DNA from: Mesorhizobium helmanticense
Lineage (GTDB): Bacteria > Pseudomonadota > Alphaproteobacteria > Rhizobiales > Rhizobiaceae
Assembly (NCBI RefSeq): GCF_003034915.1
Contig: NZ_PZJX01000005.1
Location: forward strand, 1 to 64,000
Reading direction: 5' to 3'
DNA length: 64,000 bases
Shown here: piece by piece, positions 57,428 through 64,000 of the stretch
Layout of the letters: every line of letters begins with the position of its first letter
How positions within the stretch are numbered: position 1 is the stretch's first letter
Notes under the pieces: model-generated
Seen by the model: only the letters and a program-made list of their open reading frames with translations
The model's database searches: none
What the model was told of the DNA's origin: nothing
Translations under genes and position numbers: made by a program

Positions 57428-57503
57428 GAGCGCGTAGCTCAGCCGGTAGAGCAACTGACTTTTAATCAGTAGGTCTCGGGTTCGAACCCCGACGCGCTCA
57501 CCA
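57428..57503 (+). tRNA. tRNA-Lys (anticodon TTT), CCA encoded
   Basis: A complete 76-nt cloverleaf. Acceptor stem GAGCGCG/CGCGCTC, D-loop AGCTCAGCCGGTAGAGC, anticodon stem-loop ACTGA-CTTTTAA-TCAGT with anticodon TTT at 57461-57463, T-arm CGGGTTCGAACCCCG, discriminator A and encoded CCA at 57501-57503. Confidence 0.97.
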
Positions 57504-57862
57504 ACAAAGACAGGTCGGTTCCGGACACATGCTCGGAATTGAGTCTTCCGCGATCACACCATAACAAGTCTCGCGAACTTGGGTTTTATACGCAGGCGGC
57601 GGACCTGGTTCCGCTTGGCCGGCGCCCACCAAGCAATCTACCCCAACGCCCCCCCAAGTGGCGCCGGCCATTCTTTTCCCGACAAGAGCAACAGCAATTG
57701 CACTGAGCTCCGCGCCAGCGGGGCTAGGCCGATGGCGCCGATAGGCACTCGGCCCAAGCCAACGTATCAGACGGCGCCTGTCGGAAATTCTCCTTCGTTT
57801 GAGCGATGCACGAACAAAGCCCGGCGTCCTAAGTTCGAGGGCATATATTAGCAGGTGCTTTT

Positions 57863-58159
57863 ATGAGATTTTTGCCCGTTCAAGAGCCGACCAGCACATG
57901 GGCCGTCTTTGATACGACCGTCGATGTGCCAGCAGATTACGCCGGTATTTGCCTTATCGGTTTGACGCGGGCCCGAGCGGAGTGGTTTGCGGCAAGAGCC
58001 AATCGAGATGCGTCGGCGAGCGTTTTCACAAGAATAGTGTGCCGGGGAGATATCGATCAGATCAGCGATACGTTCCCGCCTGCATGCCGTTCCAGCCGGC
58101 CGGCGAGGTCGAGTTCCAGCAGCACCATGAAAACCTGGGCTGGATGCAGGCCGGTGTGA
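57863..58159 (+). CDS. Uncertain frame in the tRNA-Lys to dprA gap
   Basis: A 98-codon frame. Its first ~55 residues (MRFLPVQEPTSTWAVFDTTV, DVPADYAGICLIGLTRARAE) have protein-like composition; the remainder reads antisense through the dprA 3' end, so any real gene is truncated at the dprA junction. A weak AGGTG site precedes the ATG. No family recognised. The whole 57504-58056 stretch (about 550 bp) has lower GC than its neighbours and no other supported feature; a frame at 57579-57851 looks non-coding. Confidence 0.3.
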   Translation: MRFLPVQEPTSTWAVFDTTVDVPADYAGICLIGLTRARAEWFAARANRDASASVFTRIVCRGDIDQISDTFPPACRSSRPARSSSSSTMKTWAGCRPV

Positions 58160-59178
58160 CGAATGATCTCGTCGACCGCCACCGGCGTCGGGCCGAGCGC
58201 CTCGATGACGCGGGCGCGGTCGTCCTCGCCGGGCGGCGGCGTCACCGAGAAATCGGGCGGCTCCTCGAGCGGCGTCCTAGGCATCTGCGTGTCGACCAGC
58301 GGTGCGATCGCGCTGGAAATGTCCGATGCCTCGGTGACGAGGGTGGCGCCGTCCTTGAGCAGGCCGTTGGTGCCGGCGGCGCGCGGATCGAGCGGTGAGC
58401 CGGGGACGGCGAAGACCAGCCGGCCCATCTCGCCGGCAAGCCTGGCGCTGATCAGCGAGCCGGAGCGTTGCGCGGCCTCGACCACGACAAGTCCCAGGCC
58501 GGCGCCGGCGACAAGGCGGTTGCGACGCGGAAAATCCTGGGCGCGCGGCTGCCAGCCGAACGGCATTTCCGAGATGATGGCGCCGCCGCGCTCGGCAATC
58601 TCGTCGCACAGGCCGGCATTCTCGGGCGGGTAGGGCATATCGAGGCCGCCGGCCAGCACTCCGATCGTGCCGGTCGCAAGGCTGCCCTGATGTGCCGCGG
58701 TGTCGATGCCGCGCGCCAGGCCGGAGACGATGCCATAGCCGTCGCGGCCTAATTCGGCGGCGAGCGTCCGCGCCATCTTGATGCCGGCCAGCGAGGCATT
58801 GCGGGCGCCGACGATGGCGACTGCCGGCAAGCGGAACACCGCGCCTTCGCCCTTCATGGCGAGCAGTGGGGGCGGATTGTCCATGCTCTTCAGCAGCGGC
58901 GGGTAGTCGGCCTCGCCGATGCCAACGAAGCGGGCGCCGGCCCGACGGGCGGCTTCCAGTTCGGCTTCGGCCTCGGCGACTGACGGGATGCGGGCGATGC
59001 GGCTGGCGCCGCCCGAGATCATCAGTTCGGGCAGGATCTCCAGTGCCGCTTCGGCCGAGCCGAAGCGGTTGATTAGATCGCGAAAGGTAGCCGGGCCGAC
59101 ATTCGGCGTTCGTATCAAACGAAGCCAGCTCAGCCGCTGCCGGTCGCTGAGGCGCGGCCCGGCGGAACGCTGGCTCAT
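58057..59178 (-). CDS. dprA: DNA-processing protein DprA (Smf)
   Basis: A 373-residue protein that loads RecA on incoming single-stranded DNA in natural transformation. N-terminal SAM-like helices [20 protein letters not shown], Rossmann domain [60 protein letters not shown], and a C-terminal winged-helix DML1-like domain ([33 protein letters not shown]). The Rossmann GxGxxG region is complete. In other rhizobia topA follows dprA; here the next element is tRNA-Lys, 550 bp away. Overlaps plsY by 4 bp. Confidence 0.94.
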   Translation of the reverse strand: MSQRSAGPRLSDRQRLSWLRLIRTPNVGPATFRDLINRFGSAEAALEILPELMISGGASRIARIPSVAEAEAELEAARRAGARFVGIGEADYPPLLKSMDNPPPLLAMKGEGAVFRLPAVAIVGARNASLAGIKMARTLAAELGRDGYGIVSGLARGIDTAAHQGSLATGTIGVLAGGLDMPYPPENAGLCDEIAERGGAIISEMPFGWQPRAQDFPRRNRLVAGAGLGLVVVEAAQRSGSLISARLAGEMGRLVFAVPGSPLDPRAAGTNGLLKDGATLVTEASDISSAIAPLVDTQMPRTPLEEPPDFSVTPPPGEDDRARVIEALGPTPVAVDEIIRHTGLHPAQVFMVLLELDLAGRLERHAGGNVSLI

Positions 59179-59762
59179 CCCTTGGCCCCGATCTTGCCCT
59201 CGGTGCCGGCCAGCAGCCGCTCAATGTTGGCCCGGTGTTTTATGATGACGATCAGGCTCATCAGCGCGAACAGTCCGGCAATCTGCGGCGTGCTGAGGAA
59301 ATAAAGTGCGATCGGTACGATGATCGCAGCCGTCAGCGCCGCCAGCGAGGAGTAGCGGGCCAGGAACGCAACCGCCAGCCAGACGACGGCGAAGATCAGC
59401 GCCACCTGCCAGGCAAGGGCAATCAGCACGCCGAGATAGGTAGCCACGCCCTTGCCGCCCTTGAAGCCTAGCCAAGCCGGAAAGAGATGGCCTAGGAAAG
59501 CGCCAAGTCCGGCCCAAAGCCCAAGCTCCGGAGCAAAACGGCCGGCGATCAGCACCGCTGCAGTACCCTTCAGCGCATCGAGCAGCAGCGTCACGGCGGC
59601 GAGCCCCTTGTTGCCGGTCCTGAGCACATTGGTGGCGCCGATATTACCGGAGCCGATCTTGCGCACGTCGCCAAGGCCGGCGGCACGGGTGATCAGCAGC
59701 CCGAACGGAATCGAGCCGAGCAGGTAGCCGAAGACAATTGCCAAGACCGGACCGTAAGCCAT
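59175..59762 (-). CDS. plsY: Glycerol-3-phosphate acyltransferase PlsY
   Basis: A 195-residue membrane acyltransferase with five or more helices that acylates glycerol-3-phosphate from acyl phosphate, starting phospholipid synthesis. Signature loops: [33 protein letters not shown], the [20 protein letters not shown] (K-G-G-K-G-V-A-T) and [18 protein letters not shown] end HRANIERLL. Upstream of dprA with a 4-bp overlap, downstream of pyrC; part of one minus-strand run from pyrB. Confidence 0.95.
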   Translation of the reverse strand: MAYGPVLAIVFGYLLGSIPFGLLITRAAGLGDVRKIGSGNIGATNVLRTGNKGLAAVTLLLDALKGTAAVLIAGRFAPELGLWAGLGAFLGHLFPAWLGFKGGKGVATYLGVLIALAWQVALIFAVVWLAVAFLARYSSLAALTAAIIVPIALYFLSTPQIAGLFALMSLIVIIKHRANIERLLAGTEGKIGAKG

Positions 59763-59818
59763 TGTTCCCCCACGCGTTTCCTAGCCGATTGGATTGCGGA
59801 GCTATTCGCCGCAGCCGG

Positions 59819-61105
59819 CTAGGCCGAAAACACTGTGCGTCCCGCTACCAGTGTTTGCAAGACCTTGCCTTGCAGCCGCGCGCCTTCGAAACAGGTGTTT
59901 TTCGAGCGCGAGCGAATGCCGCCTTCGCTGACGATCCATGGCTCGTCCAGATCGACCAGCGCGAGATCGGCCAACGCGCCCGGCTTCAGCGTTCCGCCGG
60001 GCAGGCCAAAGAGCCTTGCCGGGGCGGTGGATAGCACCTCGACCAACCGCAGCAGCGGCACGTCGCCATTGTGATAGAGCCGTAGTGCCGCACCCAGCAG
60101 CGTTTCCAGCCCGATCGCGCCAGCCGCCGCATCGGCGAAGGGCAGGCGCTTGGTGTCGACGTCCTGCGGGTCGTGCGAGGAGACGATGATGTCGATGGTG
60201 CCGTCCTTGACCGCCTCGATCATCGCCAGCCGGTCTTCCTCGGCGCGCAGCGGTGGCGTCAGCCGGAAGAAGGTGCGGTACTCCCCGACATCGTTCTCAT
60301 TGAGCGACAGATTGTGGATCGACACGCCCGCCGTGACATTGGCGCCGTCGGCCTTGGCACGCGTGACCGCTGCCGCCGCCATCGCCGTCGAGATCTTGGC
60401 CGCGTGATAGGCGCCGCCAGTGAGCCGCGCCAGCGCCAGGTCGCGTTCCAGCGGGATGGACTCAGCCTCGCGCGGAATGCCGGCAAGACCGAGCCAGCTG
60501 GCATAGAGGCCCTCATTCATCACGCCTGATGAGGCGAGGTCGGCATCCTGCGTTTCATGGGCGATCACGCCACCGAAATCGCGCGCATAGGTCAGCGCGC
60601 GGCGCATCACCAGCGCGCTCGATATGGTGTGGCGACCGTCGGTGAAGGCGACCGCGCCGGCCTCGAGGAGCAGGCCGAACTCGGTCATCTCGCGGCCTTC
60701 GAGGCCCTTGGTGATCGCCGCCGCCGGAAAAATGTTGACGCTGGCCGTATCCTTGGCGGTGCGCAGCACGAATTCGACCAGCGCGACATTGTCGATCACC
60801 GGGTCGGTATCGGGCATCATGACGAGCGAGGTTACGCCGCCGGCTGCCGCCGCCACGCTGGCCGAGGCAATGGTCTCGCGGTGTTCGCCACCAGGTTCGC
60901 CGATGAAGACGCGTGCGTCGATCAGGCCGGGGACAACCGCCTTGCCGGCGCCATCGATGATCGTGGCGCCTTCAGGAGCACCCTGGTTGAGCGCTGCCTT
61001 GCCGGCCGCGGCGATCTTCTTGCCCTCGACGATAACCGCGCCGACCTCGTCGATGCCGCGCGACGGGTCGATGATGCGAACCTTGTTGAAGACCGTGGTG
61101 CTCAT
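59819..61105 (-). CDS. pyrC: Dihydroorotase homologue, probably non-catalytic (PyrC')
   Basis: A 428-residue amidohydrolase-fold protein coupled to pyrB by a 4-bp overlap. It is annotated as dihydroorotase by similarity ([77 protein letters not shown]). The metal motif D-x-H-x-H is lost: Asp63 is kept but positions 65 and 67 are Arg and Phe. The catalytic Asp of the TDHAPH-type motif is also gone (SSHDPQ). Such PyrC' proteins are known in Pseudomonas as non-catalytic partners needed for aspartate carbamoyltransferase assembly. A real dihydroorotase must lie elsewhere. Confidence 0.88.
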   Translation of the reverse strand: MSTTVFNKVRIIDPSRGIDEVGAVIVEGKKIAAAGKAALNQGAPEGATIIDGAGKAVVPGLIDARVFIGEPGGEHRETIASASVAAAAGGVTSLVMMPDTDPVIDNVALVEFVLRTAKDTASVNIFPAAAITKGLEGREMTEFGLLLEAGAVAFTDGRHTISSALVMRRALTYARDFGGVIAHETQDADLASSGVMNEGLYASWLGLAGIPREAESIPLERDLALARLTGGAYHAAKISTAMAAAAVTRAKADGANVTAGVSIHNLSLNENDVGEYRTFFRLTPPLRAEEDRLAMIEAVKDGTIDIIVSSHDPQDVDTKRLPFADAAAGAIGLETLLGAALRLYHNGDVPLLRLVEVLSTAPARLFGLPGGTLKPGALADLALVDLDEPWIVSEGGIRSRSKNTCFEGARLQGKVLQTLVAGRTVFSA

Positions 61106-62076
61106 GCGCCGCGGCCCTCTTGGTTTCGCCCCTCTTGGTTACGACGGGGATCAAGCAGCGCTTCCATGACCGCCATGCGCACGGCGACGCCCATCTCCAC
61201 CTGTTCCTGGATGACGCTCTGCGGACCGTCGGCGATTTCCGAAGCGATCTCGACGCCGCGGTTCATCGGGCCTGGATGCATCACCAGCGCGTCGCCCTTG
61301 GCAGCTTTCAACTTCTCGGCATCGAGGCCGAAATAGCGGAAATATTCGCGCACCGAAGGTACGAAGGCGCCTTCCATGCGCTCACGCTGCAGGCGCAGCA
61401 TCATCACCACGTCGGCGTCTTTAAGCCCCTCGGCCATCGAGCGGGTGACGATCACGCCCATCTTCTCGATGCCGGCGGGCAGAAGCGTCGAAGGAGCGAC
61501 GACGCGCACCTGGGCGCCGAGCGCGTTGAGCAGCATGATGTTGGAGCGCGCCACGCGCGAGTGCAGGATATCGCCACAAATCGCCACGATCAGCTTCGAC
61601 AGCGCACCCTTGGCGCGGCGGATGGTCAGCGCGTCAAGCAGCGCCTGCGTCGGGTGCTCATGGGAGCCGTCGCCGGCATTGACCACCGAACAGCCAACCT
61701 TCTGCGCCAGAAGTGCGGCGGCGCCCGCCGACTGGTGGCGGATGATCAATATGTCGGGGCGCATGGCGTTCAGCGTCATCGCCGTATCGATCAGGGTCTC
61801 GCCCTTCTTCACCGAGGAGCTCGCCACCGACATGTTCATGACATCGGCGCCGAGCCGCTTTCCGGCCAGTTCGAACGAGGATTGCGTGCGGGTCGAAGCT
61901 TCGTAGAAGAGGTTGATCTGGGTGCGGCCGCGCAGCGTCGAAGTCTTCTTCTCCGGCTGCCGGGAGATCGCCACTGCTCGATCGGCCCGGTCGAGCAGAA
62001 GCTCGATGTCGGCGGGGGAAAGATCGCGGATGCCCAGAAGATGGCGGTGAGGGTAGGGGGACGAAGCGTCGGTCAT
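61102..62076 (-). CDS. pyrB: Aspartate carbamoyltransferase
   Basis: A 324-residue enzyme of pyrimidine synthesis (carbamoyl phosphate + aspartate). Motifs: [20 protein letters not shown] (carbamoyl-phosphate loop S-T-R-T), [29 protein letters not shown]..., [20 protein letters not shown] (H-P-T-Q), [18 protein letters not shown], and [20 protein letters not shown]. The C-terminal end has a duplicated N-Q-E-G-R. First gene of pyrB-pyrC'-plsY-dprA. Catalytic subunit of the Pseudomonas-like class, in which PyrC' is a structural partner. Confidence 0.96.
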   Translation of the reverse strand: MTDASSPYPHRHLLGIRDLSPADIELLLDRADRAVAISRQPEKKTSTLRGRTQINLFYEASTRTQSSFELAGKRLGADVMNMSVASSSVKKGETLIDTAMTLNAMRPDILIIRHQSAGAAALLAQKVGCSVVNAGDGSHEHPTQALLDALTIRRAKGALSKLIVAICGDILHSRVARSNIMLLNALGAQVRVVAPSTLLPAGIEKMGVIVTRSMAEGLKDADVVMMLRLQRERMEGAFVPSVREYFRYFGLDAEKLKAAKGDALVMHPGPMNRGVEIASEIADGPQSVIQEQVEMGVAVRMAVMEALLDPRRNQEGRNQEGRGA

Positions 62077-62251
62077 CTCAAGGCGCTGCTATAGGGCTCA
62101 GATTTTGCAGCCGCAAGCACCAGCTTTGGATTGCGGCCTTTCTCCCCGGTTTTTCGTCGCGCGCGCGGCAACGCTTGGGCTATAACCGCCAGCGGGTTCG
62201 GATTCGTAGCCTTCAGATAACTTCTTAGCCTTCAGACAACAGGGACAGTTC

Positions 62252-63880
62252 GTGACCGACGACGTGATCAACCAGCCGCCGCCGCTGACGGGCGGCAATG
62301 CGTGGCGAGGCGATCCGTTGCTGATCCAGCTTGCCGAGCGCTTTTCCGATCCGGTGCGCAAGGATCTCGACGGGCTTGGCCGTTTCGTGCTGACGCAGGA
62401 GGCGCAGGAACTGGCCCGTCTTGCCAATGTCGAGACTCCGAAGCTCAAGACCCATGACCGGCAGGGCCGGCGTATCGATCAGGTCGAGTTCCACCCGGCC
62501 TATCATGCGCTGATGCGTCGGTCGGTGGCCAACGGCCTGCATTCCTCGGTCTGGGAAAATGGCGATGCCGAAGTCGGGCGCCGCCATCAGGTGCGCGCTG
62601 CCCGTTTCTACCTGACGGCCGAGCTCGAAACCGGGCATCTCTGTCCCATCACCATGACCAGCGCATCGCTGGCGGCGCTGATGGCCAGCCCGAAGCTGTT
62701 TCGCGAATGGGCGCCCAGGGTGACGACGCGCAAATACGACCAGAGCCAGAAGCCGCCGGTCGAAAAGACCGGGCTGACGCTCGGCATGGGCATGACCGAG
62801 AAGCAGGGCGGTACGGATGTGCGCGCCAACACCACCAGGGCCGAGCGCGCCGGCAGCGGTTTCTATCGGCTCACCGGCCACAAATGGTTCATGTCGGCGC
62901 CGATGTCTGATGCTTTCCTGGCGCTCGGCCAGGCGCCGGAGGGGCTTTCGTGCTTTCTCGTGCCGCGCATTCTCGGGGACGGGTCGGGCAACGGCTTTCG
63001 CTTCCAGCGGCTGAAGGACAAGCTCGGCAACCGATCCAACGCCTCGTCCGAAGTGGAATTCGTCAACGCCATCGGCGAAATGGTCGGCGAACCCGGCGCG
63101 GGCGTAAAGACGATCATGGACATGGTGACACTGACCAGGCTCGACTGCGCCGTCGCCTCCTCGGCGATCATGCGGGCAGGGCTGGCCGAGGCCGTCCACC
63201 ACACACGTCACCGCCAGGTGTTCGGCGCCAATTTGATCGAGCAGCAGCTGATGCAGCGCGTGCTGGCCGATATGGCGCTTGACGTCGCCGCCGCTACCGC
63301 GCTGTCGTTTCGGCTGGCGCGTTCCTTCGACGAGGCGGCCAGCGACCGCGGCGAAGCGGCTTTCGCCCGCGCCATGACCCCGGTCGTCAAATACTGGGTC
63401 TGCAAAATAGCGCCGCCGCTGCTTTACGAGGCGATGGAATGCCTTGGCGGCAATGGCTATGTCGAGGAAGCGCCGCTTGCCCGTTACTACCGCGAAGCGC
63501 CGGTCAACGCGATCTGGGAGGGTTCCGGCAACGTGATGGCGCTCGACGTGCTGCGTGTGCTCGGCCGGGCGCCCGGCCTGTTCGACGAGGTGCTGAGCGG
63601 CATCGACCGCGATCTCGGCGCCGGCGGGCGTGGCACCATCGGCGTACTCAAGGCGGCGATGCAGGTGGCGGCAACCGACGAGGGCTCGGCGCGGCTGCTG
63701 ACGGAGCAACTGGCACTGTCGGCGGCGGCGGCGGAGCTGCGCCGGCTGGGGGCAGGGCGGATCGCCGATGCTTTCGTCGAAACGCGGCTGGCCGGCCAGT
63801 GGCGCAACACCTATGGCATGCTTGATTCGCGCCACGATGCCCGCATGATCATCGACACGCTCTATCCGCCGGTCAACTGA
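62252..63880 (+). CDS. Acyl-CoA dehydrogenase family protein, AidB-like
   Basis: A 542-residue FAD-dependent protein starting at GTG behind an AGGGA site. AidB pattern: HALMRRSVANGLHSSVWENG, PITMTSASLAALMASP, LTLGMGMTEKQGGTDVRANT (T-E-K-x-G-G-x-D-V), YRLTGHKWFMSAPMSDAFLA, IMDMVTLTRLDCAVASSAIM and NAIWEGSGNVMALDVLRVLG. E. coli AidB protects DNA during alkylation stress and has weak isovaleryl-CoA dehydrogenase activity. No ada or alkB gene is near. It is divergent from pyrB across 175 bp. Confidence 0.9.
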   Translation: MTDDVINQPPPLTGGNAWRGDPLLIQLAERFSDPVRKDLDGLGRFVLTQEAQELARLANVETPKLKTHDRQGRRIDQVEFHPAYHALMRRSVANGLHSSVWENGDAEVGRRHQVRAARFYLTAELETGHLCPITMTSASLAALMASPKLFREWAPRVTTRKYDQSQKPPVEKTGLTLGMGMTEKQGGTDVRANTTRAERAGSGFYRLTGHKWFMSAPMSDAFLALGQAPEGLSCFLVPRILGDGSGNGFRFQRLKDKLGNRSNASSEVEFVNAIGEMVGEPGAGVKTIMDMVTLTRLDCAVASSAIMRAGLAEAVHHTRHRQVFGANLIEQQLMQRVLADMALDVAAATALSFRLARSFDEAASDRGEAAFARAMTPVVKYWVCKIAPPLLYEAMECLGGNGYVEEAPLARYYREAPVNAIWEGSGNVMALDVLRVLGRAPGLFDEVLSGIDRDLGAGGRGTIGVLKAAMQVAATDEGSARLLTEQLALSAAAAELRRLGAGRIADAFVETRLAGQWRNTYGMLDSRHDARMIIDTLYPPVN

Positions 63881-64000
63881 GAGGTTTTGACAGGGAAAAT
63901 CATCCGATGTCGCATCCCTGTGGATGACCGTTAACCTTAACAAATGGTTTCCATTGCGGCGGCAGGCCGCAAAGCCCACTGTCCTGTTTACCAAAGCAGG
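63881..64000. promoter_or_regulatory. Window-end intergenic region with conserved TTAA motif
   Basis: Downstream of the AidB-like gene. The stretch 63927-63959 (ACCGTTAACCTTAACAAATG and on) matches the motif at 14603-14634 in most positions, including the shared GGTTT and TTGCG ends. It may be the promoter of the next gene, which is outside the window. Confidence 0.45.

Noticed and set aside
57579..57851. 90-codon frame after tRNA-Lys
   Set aside because: Low-complexity composition, no ribosome-binding site, no similarity recognised.
62225..63994. 589-codon frame antisense to the AidB-like gene
   Set aside because: Antisense shadow without start signal or recognisable motifs.

Overview
The window is a high-GC, gene-dense chromosomal segment of a Rhizobiales alphaproteobacterium, most likely a Mesorhizobium. 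The evidence is the gene set (gyrA-coaD-ppi-ppi-queA-tgt, pyrB-pyrC-plsY-dprA, a GlpR/GlpD/ABC-type glycerol operon, BA14K, BTLCP, DUF3126), Ala at the GyrA quinolone position, direct-repeat GTTC-N7-GTTC type LexA boxes, and several families of dispersed palindromic intergenic repeats that I associate with this genus. No complete insertion sequence, prophage, CRISPR array or rRNA operon was seen. One tRNA gene is present (tRNA-Lys, TTT).

Layout. 0-8.6 kb: the end of adenine deaminase, two tandem paralogous lipoprotein alpha/beta hydrolases, threonine ammonia-lyase, DUF1697, a VOC protein, a double cold-shock protein, DUF192, an alpha/beta hydrolase and an HD-type protein. 8.6-12.8 kb: cysE, DUF3126, two unknown genes, a gamma-carbonic anhydrase and a BTLCP protease, with four copies of one ~49-bp palindromic repeat between them. 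13-19.8 kb: PilZ and PAS proteins, rhomboid protease, CBS protein, YjhX-like protein, gatB, a truncated acetyltransferase, DUF72 and an acetyltransferase. 19.8-26 kb: uvrA and ssb, each with a LexA box, separated by a possible structured RNA, a small secreted protein, a ClpP paralogue and an ArsR/SRPBCC operon. 26-29.6 kb: membrane, OsmC, MarC, VOC and AraC genes.

29.8-37.6 kb is the conserved block gyrA, coaD, two cyclophilins, queA, tgt, with three small unknown genes in or beside it. After tgt comes a lower-GC accessory stretch with a DUF2806 protein and a decayed flavoprotein fragment. 40.3-44.3 kb holds the most interesting cluster: circularly permuted ATP-grasp, alpha-E protein, transglutaminase and an Anbu-type proteasome-like protease, followed by a PLP decarboxylase. 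This is a predicted but biochemically unresolved peptide-ligation/proteolysis system. 45.9-56 kb is a complete glycerol uptake and catabolism operon: repressor, dehydrogenase, two ATPases, two permeases, a small DUF2160 membrane protein, binding protein and kinase. 56-64 kb holds DUF6882, BA14K, tRNA-Lys, a poorly coding gap, dprA, plsY, a dihydroorotase homologue lacking its catalytic residues, pyrB and an AidB-like acyl-CoA dehydrogenase.

All function calls rest on motif recognition by eye. No database search was possible. Start codons were chosen from ribosome-binding sites, signal peptides and family starts; alternatives are noted where they are close.
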